From contig JAGFNQ010001196.1 in assembly GCA_024364735.1 (NCBI GenBank), positions 168,296 to 232,295 of the forward strand: DNA of 64,000 nt, in the 5' to 3' direction. The notes beneath the pieces are model-generated. The model was given only the letters and a program-made list of their open reading frames with translations. It made no database searches and had not been told where the DNA came from. Source of the stretch: Boesenbergia rotunda. Taxonomy: Eukaryota > Streptophyta > Magnoliopsida > Zingiberales > Zingiberaceae. This document shows, piece after piece, positions 9,617 through 22,291 of this stretch. How positions within the stretch are numbered: the stretch's first letter is position 1; every line of letters begins with the position of its first letter. The position numbers and the translations under genes were made by a program.

Positions 9617-11747
9617 AAGCTGTAAATACAGCTTGCTATGTGCAAAATCGAGTCCTCATCCATAGGTTTTTAGGAAAGACTCCCCATGAACTTTGGTTTG
9701 GAAAACCACCTACGGTTAAACACCTCAGGGTGTTTGGTTGTAAGGTGTTCATCCTAAACACCAAGGACCACCTTGGAAAGTTCACAGCAAAGGCTGATGA
9801 AGGGATACTAGTTGGGTACTCCCTCGTTAGTAAAGCTTATCGAGTCTACAACAAGAAAACTAGATTAGTTGAGGAGTCCTCTGATGTAGTCTTTGAAGAG
9901 ATTCCGAAATTAAGTGACCAATCAGAAAATGTAGAAGGAGTTCAACTCGAACTTAAGAGACTAAGTTTGAATAAATCTCCAATTGTTGTTGATGGTGATG
10001 AGTCTGATGACGGTGAACCTAGACAATCCATTGATCAGCCGGATCCTGAGGCTGAAATTGTGTCTGGTGAACCCATTCAAGAAGCACCACCAACTCCTAG
10101 ACAAACGAGATTAGCCTCTAGCCATCCCCAAGACCAAATCGTTGGAGACATCCATCAAGGGGTTAGGACTAGATCATTCTTCCGGAATGAGGCTAATGAA
10201 GTTGCTCTCATTTCCGAAATTGAACCTAGGAAAATTGATGAAGCATTAAATGATCCCGATTGGATTATCGCAATGCAAGATGAACTAGGTCAATTCGAGA
10301 GAAGTCAAGTTTGGGACCTAGTCCCTAGACCTAAGAAGACCACCATTATTGGAACCAAATGGGTCTTCAAGAACAAATTAAACCACAAGGAGAAATCATT
10401 AGAAACAAGGCACGCTTGGTAGCCAAGGGCTATAGTCAAGTTGAAGGTCTTGATTATGATGAGACTTATGCTCCTGTGGCACGATTAGAGTCCATCCGAT
10501 TGATGCTTGCATTTGCAGCACATCGTGGTTTTAAGCTATACCAAATGGACGTTAAATCGGCCTTCCTAAATGGTTTAATTAAGGAAGAGGTCTATGTCGA
10601 ACAACCTCCGGGGTTTGAGAGTACCGAATATCCAAACCACGTGTTCAAGCTCAAAAAGGCACTCTATGGCCTTAAACAAGCACCCCGGGCTTGGTATGAG
10701 CGGTTGTCAACATTCTTGATTGAGAAAGGCTTTGTTAGAGGTCAAATAGACCCTACACTATTTCTACGAAGAGATGGTGACAATATATTTGTAGCCCAAG
10801 TATATGTCGATGACATAATTTGTGGCTCCAATAACAAGGGCTATTTACGTGAATTCATTGGACACATGGAGAGTGAGTTCGAGATGAGTCTAGTGGGAGA
10901 GTTGACTTTCTTTCTTGGACTAGAAATCAAGCAAACTCGCGATGGTATCCATGTGCACCAATCAAAGTACACACACGAAATGCTTCGAAAATTCAATATG
11001 AGTGATTCGAAAGAGGTAACCACTCCCATGGCTACAAACACAAGATTAGACAATGATGAGAGTGGTAAACCCGTTGATCTAACTCAATATCGAAGCATGA
11101 TAGGTAGTTTGCTATACCTCACAGCTAGTCGACCAGATATACTATTTGCTGTAGGTATGTGCGCTAGGTATCAAGTGTGTGCCAAGGAATCTCACCTAAT
11201 TGCTGTTAAGCGAATTTTGAGATATCTAAAAGGCACAATTGGTGTAGGTCTTTGGTATCCCCGTACCGAATCTTTTGATTTGATGGGCTATACAGATTCC
11301 GACTACGCTGGATGTAAGTTGGACCGAAAAAGCACTAGTGGGGGCTGCCAATTCTTAGGATCGTCTCTAGTAAGTTGGTCGAGTCGGAAGCAACATTGTG
11401 TTGCTCTTTCCACTACCGAGGCAGAGTATATCGCCATGGGAGAGAGTATATCACAATTGTTGTGGATGATCCACACCTTAGAGGACTATGGATTGAGTTA
11501 CAAGGGTGTGCAAGTGTTATGTGATAACATTAGCACAATTAACTTAACCAAGAATCCGGTCCATCATTCTAGGACAAAACATATTGAGGTAAGACACCAC
11601 TTCATTAGAGATCATGTAGCTAGGGGGAACATCATACTCTCACATGTAGAGTCAAAGTCAAACCTAGCTGACATTTTCACTAAACCACTTCCCGAGAGTG
11701 AATTTAGTTTCCTAAGACGGGAATTGGGAATGTGTCGCGCTTCATGA
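9617..11747 (+). pseudogene. pol: Element A pol, second part: integrase C-terminus, RT, RNase H, with a frameshift
   Basis: After S2 the frame resumes with AVNTACYVQNRV and the integrase C-terminal GKTPHELW region, then an acidic linker and the RT start (WVFKNKL). Near 10383-10390 one base is missing and the frame changes. From there to 11747 the reading is open: [22 protein letters not shown], the catalytic YVDD, then RNase H with [17 protein letters not shown] and [13 protein letters not shown]. The end ELGMCRAS matches the ends of the C and E copies. One indel plus S2 are the only breaks I see. Confidence 0.92.
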
Positions 11748-12905
11748 TCCTCAAATTGTATTCAAAACCCTTCATGATTATTTCAAATTGTTAGGGAACA
11801 ATTGGGTAACTTTGGGAACATCTCACACAAACTATAAGGTTTACCAAAATGTTTTTGTTTGCTAGATATGGGGTGAGATGTTAGGTTCAACTCGATTTCT
11901 CAAAATGTCAATACATCACTTGAGGAATTAAGTTGACGAGATAATAATCACGGTGGTGACCAAGTATGGGGAAAACCATTGCATAACATATGTGTATATG
12001 GCTCCATGATCATACTTGGACATTCCAATCAAGGCAACTTGATTGGAAACTTGAAGTTGGAGTAAAAACCTGTTTGAATTTGCTTGATTGATTGATGGTT
12101 GGGTTTGACTCCATTAAGATGGGTCAAAGTGTTTGTTGAACCTATAAGGATTTTTGATTCGTGTTCAGGGATCAATTTTAGTCAGAAAATCATGTCTAAG
12201 GTCGACAAAGTTCATCAGATTCCTTTTGAAAATTTCAGAAGTTCTGAAATTGAACATTTCAGTTCGTATCAGGAATCCTGATCGGTCACCGGACCGATCA
12301 GGAATCGGGCTGATCGGTCCCTGGATCGATCTGACCCCTTCCTGTGGTGTTCGGTCCACAGACCGATCTGCATGGCGAGCCGTGATCTCTCGAAATCTGA
12401 CTAAGTGTTCTGAGCTAGCCTGGATCGGTCTCCCGACCGATCTGGCAACCTGTAGGGATCGGTCCACAGACCGATCAGGGAGCTCAGAGTTTTCTTTCCG
12501 GACTCTACTGATCAAATCCTGATCGGTCACCCGACCGATCAGGAGCACGTCTGATCGGTCATCCGACCAATCAGGACCCTGTCAGTCCGATCAGGCCGTC
12601 TCCTGAACGGTCTGGACGCGATCAGATCGAACGGTGATCCGATCAACCGCATTAAATTTTGGTTGGTGGACCGATCCACCAACCGATTAACTTCGCAAAA
12701 CCTTCTTCAGCGCCAAAACCTAGCGCCGACCCTCATCTGCGCGACCTGCTTGTGCGAGAAGATCCTTCTGCGTGCTCTCCTTCCTTGCGTGAGCGTGAGA
12801 TCTGTGCTCATTTCTTTCTCGCAGAAACGTTTTGCAACCATCTTTTGCGCCGAGAACACTTTCCTGTGCACGGTTTCTTTCTCTCAACTTCCAAAAACGA
12901 CAACG
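11748..12905 (+). other. Element A non-coding region between pol and the extra gene, with hairpins
   Basis: No coding potential. The part 12279-12620 again holds hairpins of the GATCGGTC...GACCGATC type (for example 12279-12303, and others near 12421-12480 and 12521-12545), in a place that is not a copy of the LTR. At 12661-12684 is an inverted repeat with arms GGTTGGTGG and CCACCAACC, about 220 bases before the first exon of the extra gene. An equivalent stands in element C. Confidence 0.75.
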
Positions 12906-14434
12906 ATGGCACCAAAGTAAGTTCTTGCTTTGGTTTTCCATTCATATCAATCTATAATATATGTTTGTGAAGCTAACCATGTTTGTGTTTTTGTTCTTGC
13001 TGTGATGTCTTGATTTTTTTTCCTTTGCCGTGACCCTCTTTCTAATCTTATGACCTAAATTTTATATCTTATGATTGGGTCTTATCTATGATCAATTCTT
13101 GCTTTCTTGTGCTTCAATCTATGGGTCATGATCAATTCAAACCTCATTAGAAAGTCGTCTAAGGGAAAGGAGGTAGCCGAGAGTAGTTCAAGGGGAAACT
13201 TCCCTCGTCATCTACACCTTCTCCAATGTCTCCACCACCTCCACATTCTCGATTTTAGAGTGTCTCTCTTGCCCTAAAGTTTCAATGGCACAATTTCAAA
13301 TTGATGCCATGTCGAACTATCGACCATTCCTTCATCTATGAACATTGCCCGAATATCCGACGCATTATCACCCACTATAATCTCCAATCTATTCTTTATC
13401 TTGAGAGACCAATCAATCTTGACTTGGTCTCTGAATTCTATAACAACATGATATGTAGCGAGGGTACTGGATGGAGCACTGGGTGGAGGACCCGTGTTGC
13501 TGGTGTTGATCTTGAATTCAATCGATCTATTTTCACTGAGTTTCTTGGATGTCGCAGGTCAGTTAATGATTTCTTTCTCTACCCTTTTCCTCCTGATCCC
13601 CTTCCAGTCCCCTTTGATGGAGTGACCCCCGATTCTATCTACGAATATTTTCTAGGCCATCCCAGACCAAGGGGTTGTGGTGAAAGCACTCGTGACTTTC
13701 CCACTTTCTCTGCTCTTCGTCTTTCCTCTGTTGACTATGTGTTATTTAAAATCATCACCAATTGTCTTCTCCCCACTACCTCAAAACTTCTTGATAAGAT
13801 TCACTCATTCCACTGTTTGATGCTTTATGGGATGCATCAGCAGCTAGATTTTGACCTAGTGGCTTCAGTCTATTTTTCTATCATCGCCCACAGTATGCCG
13901 TTATCCCAGTCGGTCTATATGCCATTCGGTCACATCATCACTGCCTGGCTGGAGTCGGTAGGCATCGATGTTTCACAGGGTCACATTGTGCCTATGGTAC
14001 GACAGCATTGTCGTCTGGATAGACACATGCTGGCTCAGTCTGGCGTTATTGTGGGATCACGGGGGCTGCAGTGGAAGGATCGGAGACCCACAGGAGATTT
14101 ACCGAGAGCAGCCCTTGGCACAGAGCATTCTGCTGCTGATTACGATGAGCAGGCTCCTGACCTGTGCTGGCAGGTTGCGGAGATAGAGCGGATGCTGCGG
14201 CACGAATTACATGTTTCCGAGCTATGGCAACAGGAAGTTAGCTCCGAGTTTCAGTCCTTCGATCTCCGTCTGGATGCCCTAGCATCTGATGTCTCTGAGA
14301 TGAGCTCGTTCCAGGACCGATGGTATGAAGAGTGGTATCATCACACATTTCCTGATGGTGCATCCCCCAGTGGTCCTTCACCTGGGGATATCATATATAT
14401 TGATGATTCTGATGACGATGTTGCTGTCGAGTGA
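12906..14434 (+). CDS. Element A additional gene (aORF), spliced, similar to the 'putative plant transposon protein' type
   Basis: The main open frame (13301-14434) gives about 377 residues with SEFYNNM, TRVAGVDLEFN, a long region rich in aromatic residues, then a C-terminal helical part and an acidic tail. It resembles the plant transposon-protein domain often carried by long copia elements; its function is unknown. I infer a short first exon at 12906-12916 (ATG plus 8 bases) followed by GTAAGT, and a second exon from 13151 after CATTAG. Element C has the same arrangement. In A the second exon starts in another frame than the main ORF and an in-frame TAG stands at 13256, so this copy seems damaged near 13190-13260. 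The 13301 start codon is TTG, which supports the view that the true start is upstream. Confidence 0.72.
12917..13150 (+). other. Predicted intron in the element A additional gene
   Basis: GTAAGT directly follows the four-codon start exon, and a pyrimidine-rich stretch leads to CATTAG before the lysine-serine-rich second exon. The length is 234 bp and the sequence is T-rich like plant introns. The corresponding place in C has GTAAGA ... CTTTAG (206 bp on the minus strand, 37625-37830), and there too joining keeps the reading frame. Confidence 0.65.
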
Positions 14435-14983
14435 TGATGTCTTACTTTTGGGTTGTATGCCCTCTGACTTTGTCACACACATTTTGCTACTTGTTCGGAT
14501 GTTTTCATGCCTTGATTTATCTATTTTTACCTGCCATGCTTATCTATTTATTGCTGATGCCATGTTGATGTGCATGTTATGATTGTTTGGTTGTCATATT
14601 CATGTTTATATTGCCATGTCTATTCGATACTTATGAATATTATGGCATGCGTTGTGAGTTGATACTTCATGCTCTTATGATACATATGCTTGTGTTGCCA
14701 TGCCTATATCATGTTGCCATATGTAGTCATATGATTATCAATTATTGATCAAAATGATGTTTTGAGATACCCCTAGGGTTTAGGGGGAGTGTTGTATCGA
14801 CTTATCAGCCCCTCTAGATCCCTTTTCGGTGTTCGACAAAGGGGGAGAGTGTGGATTGGTTAAGTTTAGCATGATTATGTTGTAGGGGGAGGATCTGGAT
14901 TCCCCTATGATTCTAAAGTTGGAATATTGATTGAGAATCCCTAAACTTAAAATCGGGTTGTCAAACAACAAAAAGGGGGAGAT
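14435..14983 (+). other. Element A 3' untranslated region and polypurine tract
   Basis: T-rich sequence with no gene. Several purine-rich blocks (aaagggggagag, gtagggggaggat) end in aaaaagggggagat (14970-14983), the polypurine tract that primes plus-strand synthesis, directly before the 3' LTR. Confidence 0.85.
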
Positions 14984-17165
14984 TGTTGATGCAGTCTGAC
15001 CCTGATTGTTGTTTTGGTGTTGACAACAATTTTAGTTTAGGAGGATGATTATGATGATTGTGATTAAGTCCTGATCGAGGATTAGGCATGATATGGAAAA
15101 TCCTAACCTGGGAGGTTAGGTGTGATGATTATGATGATTATGATCAAGTCCTGATCGAGGATCAGGCATGTGTTGGAGAATCCTAACCTGGGAGGTTAGG
15201 TGTGGAAAATCCTAGCTTGGAGGGCTAGGTGTTGGAAAAGTCCTAATTCGGAAGGGTTGGGTGAAAAGTCCTAGCTTGGAGGGCTAGGTGAAAAGTCCTA
15301 GCTTGGAGGGCTAGGTGAAAAGTCCTAACTTGGAGGGTTAGGTGCAAATTCCCATCCTGGAGAATTAGGTGAATAAGTCCTGGCTTGGAGGGTCAGGTGC
15401 CTAGCTTGGAGGGCGAGGCTGGATGATGTTCTAACTCGGAAGAGTTGGGTGAAAAGTCCTAGCTTGGTGGGCTAGTTGAAAAGTCCTAGCTTGGAGGGCT
15501 AGGTGAAAAGTCCTGACTTGGAGGGTTAGGTGCAAATTCCCAACTTGGAGAGTTAGATGGAAAAATCCTTAGCTTGGAGGGCTAAGGTGGATGAATTCCT
15601 AGCTTGGAAGGCTAGGGTTGAGTCACTGGATCGGTCTGGTGACCGATCAGGGACATTGGCAAGCTGCTCCTTAGTGGATCGGTCTGGTGACCGATCCAGC
15701 TATGTCTGATCGGACTGGTGACCGATCAGGGAGCGCGCAGTGAGATTGAGAATCTACTGTGTGGCTCCTGATCGGACCGGTGATCGATCAGGGAGCAGGC
15801 TGCTTCCTTGCTGTCTTGCTCCTGATCGGTCTGGTGACCGATCAGGGAGCAAACGGTGAGTGAGTTCCCTTGCTAATCAAAGTCTTGGATCGATCCAGTG
15901 GATCCAGTGACCGATCCAGGGATCTTGGATCTGATTAAAAAACTACTGTTCATATGTCCTGATCGGACTGGGTGACCGATCAGGACTCACTCTGATCGGT
16001 CTGATGACTGATCAAGCTTCACCCTGATCGGTCTGGTGACCGATCAGGTGTGTATAGCTGCGAGAGCTGGGAATCCCAGTGAAGAAGTGGATCGATCTGG
16101 TGACCGATCCACACACCCTGGATCGGTCTGGTGACCGATCACTTTAATTCAAATTTCAATGTCAGACATGGTCAGAGCGTCTGATCGTATCTGATTTGCT
16201 GATGTATGGCTCTGATACATGATTTACTGGTTGATTTGCTGCTCTAACAGACTGATTAAGGTGTAGGTGACAGGGGAGGATTCAAACACTCAAGGAGAGG
16301 TCAACGGTGGCTTTCCTTGGAGCAGGTTTGTCCGTTTTCCCATCTCAGGTTGCAACGGCCGGGCTGAAGACTGGAGCGGAGACTGGAGCGTTACTGAGGG
16401 AGCTCAGTGAGTCCAGAGGTAGCTCAGTGGAGGCTGGCGTTGGCAGACGAGTAGCTGGGAGCTACAGAGATGTCGTCACCTGGTGCTGTGTGGAGGAACA
16501 AAAGAAGCGGCAGTTGGCTTCGTGGAAGCAGGTCTTGCGAACTGTGTTCTTGCCGTGCTCTGAGTTCTCCACAACCTGCTTGCTGCGTTCTTGAGTTTTT
16601 CATCATTCTGAGCAAGCGATTGAGAAGCAATCATCTTTTACTTGAGCCTTAAAGGAGGGAACAAGAAGCTTGGAGTCCGACAGTGGGAAGACACGGGGAA
16701 GGGTTCTCGCGTGAGATCGCCACTGGGTGGAGCTCAAGGAAGCTTGCTGTGTTCTTGTCCTTACCGAGGGTTTTGAGTAAGATCTTTCTTGTAGTTTCAT
16801 TGAGCTTAAACATTTATATTTGATTGAAAAGCTGTGGAGAGGTTTCTCCACCGAGAAGGAGGTTGCTTTATATCCGGTGATCACCGGGGCTTGATCTGCC
16901 GACGATCAAGGGATCACCCACCTTAAGGGCACGCCAAGGAGTAGGGGCAAGTTATCCCCGAACCTTGTAAACCCTCTTGTTAGCGTTCTTGATAGCTGCT
17001 GTTGTTAGTTCTTCATCTCTGTTTCTGTTTTCTACATTGTCTGCTATTGCTTTGTTTCTTCCACTGTGCCGCTGATAGTTTAAGTGCAGAAACCTTGATT
17101 AGAATTCAAGTTGCAAGTGTTGGCTATATTCACCCCCCCCCTCTATAGCCATCTCGTTCCCAACA
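14984..17165 (+). repeat. Element A 3' LTR
   Basis: Nearly identical to 3294-5474 over its whole length, including both hairpin arrays. Differences are scattered, mostly transitions, with one extra C in the pyrimidine stretch. The end CCCAACA is followed by the duplication ATTTT and then element B RT. Confidence 0.95.
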
Positions 17166-18660
17166 ATTTTGACATACATCTGCCAGATCTCGTAATTATA
17201 GTAAGCTGCAATAGCAAGCATGATCTGAATAGATTTAAGCATCGCAACTGGTGAAAAGGTTTCATCATATTCGATACTATGAATCTGCTTGAAAACTTTG
17301 GCTACCAATCGACCTCTATAGGTATTCATAAGACCATCCATGTCAGTCTTTCTTTTAAAGACCCACTTACACCCAATGGGTTTAATTCCCTCAGGTGGAT
17401 CAACCAAAGTCCATACTTTGTTAGTGTGCATAGATTCCATTTCGGACTTCATGACCTCTAGCCATTTCTCAGAATCTGGGTTCATCACAGCTTCTTGATA
17501 GGATGTAAGCTCGTTCAACTCAACAAGCATAACATCATCATGGTTAGACAAGAGAAATGAGTATCTCTTAGGCTGACGACGTATCCTATCAGATCTGCGA
17601 AGAGGTTGATCTACTTGAACAAGTTGTTTCTCCACAACTTCTTGTGCAACAATCTCATGATCCACAACACTTTGTGGTGCTTGTTCAATCCATCAAGGCC
17701 TCAGTACTATTTGCATCTTGAACTTCTTCAAGATGGATTTTACTCCCACTATTTCTTCTAGAAATAAACTCTCTTTCGAGAAAAATACATTTCTAGCGAC
17801 AAACACTTTACCTAGTGTAGGATTGTAGAAGAAATATACCTTCATTTCCTTAGGGTATCCTACAAAATAACACTTATCAGATTTGGGTCCAAGTTTATCT
17901 GAGACTTGACGTCGAACATAAGCCTCACAAACCCAAATCCTCATAAAAGACATCGTGGGACTCTTCTCAGTCCATATCGTATATGGTGCATTTACGACGA
18001 CCTTTAATGGAGCTCGGTTAAGTGTGAAAAGAGCCGTCTCTAGAGCAAATCCCCAGAAGGAAGTAGAAAGATCTTTTTGACTCATCATCGATCATACCAT
18101 ATCTAATAGAGTACGATTTCTCCGCTCGGACACACCATTCCATTGTGGTGTTCCAGGTGGAGTGAGTTGGGATATGATCTCACACTCTGCTAGATTGTCA
18201 CGAAACTCTTGGCTTAGGGATTCACCACCTTGATCTGATTGAAGTATCTTAATACTCTTGCCAAGTTGGTTTTGTACTTCACTCTTGAATTCTTTGAACT
18301 TTTCAAATGATTCCGACTTGTGTTTCATTAAATACACATAGCCGTATCTACTGACATCATCAGTAAAAGTGATGAAGTACTGATAGCCTCCTCTAGCTAT
18401 GACATTAAATGGGCCACATACATCAGTATGTATGAGTCTTAACAAGTCTGTCGCTCTTTCGCCGTGTCCACTAAATGAAGTCTTGGTCATCTTGCCTAGA
18501 AGACAATATTCACATGTCTCATATGATTCAAAATCAAAAGAGTCCAGTAATCCATCCTTATGGAGTTGGGATATACGACTCTCATTTATATGACCTAAGC
18601 GACAATGCCAGAGATACGTTTGGTTCAAATCATTTGGTTTGAACCATTTGGTATTTATGT
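17166..18660 (-). pseudogene. pol: Element B integrase and RT start
   Basis: One minus-strand frame runs from about 18628 to 17166 with only two in-frame stops (near 18092 and 17693). It shows the integrase zinc site (HCRLGHIN ... CEYCLLGK), the DDE residues in LIHTDVCGPF, LQSDQGGES and NGVSERRNR, a linker, and the RT start with KWVFKRK, YDETFSPV and IWQMYVK. The last is cut by element A. The motif spellings differ clearly from A and E, so B is another copia lineage. Confidence 0.88.
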
Positions 18661-19510
18661 TATAGATTGAATTCTCTAAGTTAGAACATAGAGTCCATTC
18701 ATAAGTAGTGCACTAAAATCGATCATGTCATTTAACATTATTGAACAATATTTGTCCTTTATGATAAATGAAAAGCCTTTTTTGTCCAAATAAAATACAG
18801 AAATTATGTTCTTAGTTAGTGCAGGTACCTAAAAGCACTCCTCTAGTTCTAAGATAAGCCCAGTGGGCAAAGACAAGGAATATGTTCCTACAACTATAGC
18901 AGCAACTCTTGCGCCATTGTCTACTTGTAGGTCCACTTCGTCCTTTGTCAATGTTCTAGTTCTTCTTAGGCCCTACACATTGGTACAAATGTGCGATGCG
19001 CAACTGGTATCTAATACCCAAGAAGAAGAAATAGGTAGATTGACTTCTATAACAAAAATACCTAAGGCAGAAGTCTCATTTCTTTTCTTCTTTACTTCCT
19101 CTAGGTAGAGATTGCAGTTTCTCTTCCAATGCCCGGTCTCACCACATTGGAAACAGGTTCCTTTCTTAGGCATCCCAAAGCGCTCGTGCTTTGCTTGCCC
19201 TTGATATAGTTATTTAAGGTGCTCAACCATATTGGAACATCCATGTTCTCATGTTGCTTTTGAAGCTTAGAGTTCATGGTAGCAAGCATTAGGCATGATA
19301 CATCCAATGCATCATCTTGATGCTTCTGGTAAGCATCATTTTCCGCACGAGTAGCGGTAGTGATAGGTGCTTCAAGAAGGGGTTGCTCTAAGATGTACAA
19401 TTTTTGTTCTTGTTTGAGGACGATCCTCAAATTTCTGTACCAGTCTAGGAAATTAGCTCTATTGAGCTTGTCCTTCTCAAGGACGGATCGCAGAGAGAGA
19501 GAGTATTTGA
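18661..19510 (-). pseudogene. gag: Element B gag end and protease
   Basis: A gag stretch (19101-19430) contains KQEQKLYILEQPL, typical of copia gag. A zinc knuckle CFQCGETGHWKRNC and a protease motif WVLDTSCASHIC follow in 18973-19173, where the usual G after DT is replaced by S. Frames change between these pieces, and 18661-18970 is too worn to read. Confidence 0.78.
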
Positions 19511-20803
19511 CGTGTTAGACAACATGGTGATCTACAACAGTAAAATATGCAGAAATAAGTATCATATCTAGATCATTTAATTAGGTCTTTAATTAAATGA
19601 CACACCCACTGAATTGTAGAGCTTTGGTAGGGGCTAGTCATGAATGTAGGCAAACTCAATTTGACCACACTACTAGCTCTAAATCAAATAATGACTACAT
19701 TCATGTGGGACAAAATCTATATTATACCTCATCTTGAGTTAGCTTTGGCTAATCGCTCAAGACTTAGTATAATTAGGTAGGTAATATTTTACCAATTACA
19801 TCTTATGCAACTCTTGGAAACAAAGGGTCAAGATCCACATTACACATCATCTTGAGTTAGCTTAGGCTAATCGCCCAAGACTTTATATAATTGTTCTCTT
19901 ACCCAATTTTTCCAACTTTTGGGATATGCCACTAAGTTTCTCAATCCAATTGAGGTGACTTAGTTAAGTCTCACCCAAAGTTTGATAGCGGGACATCACA
20001 ATTGTCCTCTCGCACTCTACCAAGATAAAATGTGTCGCTTTACTTTGGCAAACCCAATAACAAATGATCGAGGTAGTTTATGAGTACCAAACTTTGGTAG
20101 GCATATCAAGTTGATTTAATTAAGATAAATGTTTATCTAATCATGCATCACATACACACATTGTATATATCAACATATAAGCGGTAAAATGTGACATGGT
20201 TATGGCCCGTATACTACGATCTTCTCAAGCCAATGAGAAAATCGATGGTCAACCTAGGGATAACATCTTCACCAAGTGCATCCTTCGGTCGTCATGTGTC
20301 GTCGGCTTCCTTCTTGTAACTTCATTCTTCATTGGATATTCCACTCCTCATTTGTACATTACAAATTAGGAAAACTCGAGTTACATTCGAGTCTAAATCT
20401 ATTTTACAACTAGAAAAATAGAGATACGACACGACACGTAGGTCGTATTATGAATTACATTACAACATGCATACACACACATATACATCCAATCATATTC
20501 GGGTTAAGGCCATAACCATGCACCATGCCATCAATCACACACAATAGATTTTGGACATCAATTTTTATTATGATTGTAAAATGTTGATGAGCCAAAACTA
20601 TAGGTTATAAAATTTGTTGAGTACAATTGGACCATATCACACTTTCATATTCATATAATAATGCTATGGACATTTAGTTTGATCAACACAAATATTTATA
20701 TCTCAACAGATGCTTATACATTACACAATCCATAACAAAATTATGTCCTACTTTTATATCACATATAAAAGTTTTTCTAAACTTTGTATGATCTTTCGCA
20801 AGT
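19511..20803 (-). other. Element B leader between primer site and gag
   Basis: No coding sequence is recognisable in this 1.3-kb AT-rich leader. It contains two imperfect copies of a roughly 50-bp sequence (tcatcttgagttagct..ggctaatcgc.caagact) about 118 bases apart, near 19726 and 19844. Confidence 0.6.
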
Positions 20804-20815
20804 GCTCTGATACCA
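20804..20815 (-). other. Element B primer-binding site
   Basis: On the minus strand TGGTATCAGAGC, complementary to initiator methionine tRNA, one base from the LTR end at 20817. It fixes the orientation of B. Confidence 0.9.
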
Positions 20816-22291
20816 CTGTAGGGATCTCTAGGCAAAAATATTCAAAAATCGCAGCGAAAATATGAGATCTCACGAGCGATCCATGCGAAAGAAAACTCAT
20901 ACAAAGTTAATTTACAAATTCCTATCGTATAGGTATACCTTCAGCGCGTGCCCTTCGTTTATCCCGCTTGTCCGAGGTATGTTGGATCTCTTGCACATTC
21001 AAGTGTCTGTGCCTCTATATGTATCCACATGAACACGTTCTCTCAAGCTTCGGAGAAGAATCACCTTTGTGGTGCTAACCACAAGAGGAGATTCACAAAG
21101 CAAGAAGGAGAGGGAGAAGAGGGATTTTAGCCAAGAGAAGGAAGGGAAGGAAGAATGACAAGTTCATCATCCAAATGACAAGAAAAACTCTTTTATACTC
21201 TTCCCATGAATATGGAGAGTTTTTGTCCCTTTAGCTTCGCTCCATTAACGCTAATAAAAACCAAGTAAGAGCACATTTTCTCATGTGGCTCTTTAACTTC
21301 TCTTCATCCAATGAAGAAAAACTTTTCATCTTCCTCTATTATTAATTTAATAAATATTTTAATAAATTAATATCTCATTCAAATGTGGTTGAGTCTAATC
21401 TAAATGAGTCAAACTCAAATTAGATCTCAATCCATAATCCAATTGAATTCACTTGAGTCTAACTCAATTAATCTAATTTGGATCAAATCTTAGTCAAACT
21501 AAGATTAATTAATCTCCGAAGCATCGTGCCCTTAGTGTGTGACCCAATAGGTTTTCGTAACGTTGGCAATATGTCTAAATCACTTTAGACACATAAGCAA
21601 TGAGCGACATCTAGCAATGTATCATTGCTACCCAAGTGATGAGAAAATCGAGGTCCGACTTAACCTCCGTGACTATGACAATATATGACATTGCCCTTCC
21701 ATCCTCAATATCTAGATTGACCAATGAGGCATAGACCGTGTCATCCTTGATCAATCTTTGTGTTTCTTGATCCCCGAGTAGATTCACTAAAACAAATGAA
21801 TTCAATATCTTATATTGACTTATTTGAGTATGGTCATGCGTTTTAGTAGTCCTACTCGATCAAGGGGCCCACAGATATCACTCCATCATATGGGAGGGAT
21901 AGACCCCATCTACATCACTCACATCCCTTCGCATAATTCATTACATACCCAGTGGTCACCTTTATAGTCTACTCTGTCACGGGTGACATTTGACGATACC
22001 AAAGTACATAACTCCTTATGTAGGGAACCGTAATAACTTCAGGTCTAAGGACTATTCATACTAATAGTCACGTGAGAAAGTTTATGACACTCATATGACA
22101 ATCTATGAGACATTCCCATGGTGGGTCAATTTAGTACATATTCTCTAATGTATACCCACGTATCAACTTGATATCATATATCCATGACTTGTGAGCTCAA
22201 GTCATCAATTGACCTACATGCTAGTCTCCATGCATTAATATTGTCCTTGAATATTAATGCTTGACTAGGAATGGTTTAGTATAGTGTTCTT

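Larger units (their letters stand above)
3294..17165 (+). mobile_element. Element A: full-length Ty1/copia retrotransposon with an extra 3' gene
   Basis: A 13.9-kb element with two long LTRs (3294-5474, 2181 bp; 14984-17165, 2182 bp) and a perfect 5-bp target duplication ATTTT (3289-3293 and 17166-17170). Inside are primer site, gag, a UAG, pol (split by solo LTR S2 and one frameshift), a 1.2-kb 3' non-coding part with hairpins, an additional spliced gene and a polypurine tract. Comparing the LTRs by eye I count roughly 28 substitutions and one or two length changes, about 1.3%, so the insertion is fairly young. The long LTRs, coiled-coil gag and extra 3' gene resemble the SIRE/Maximus branch (inference). 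Confidence 0.95.
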
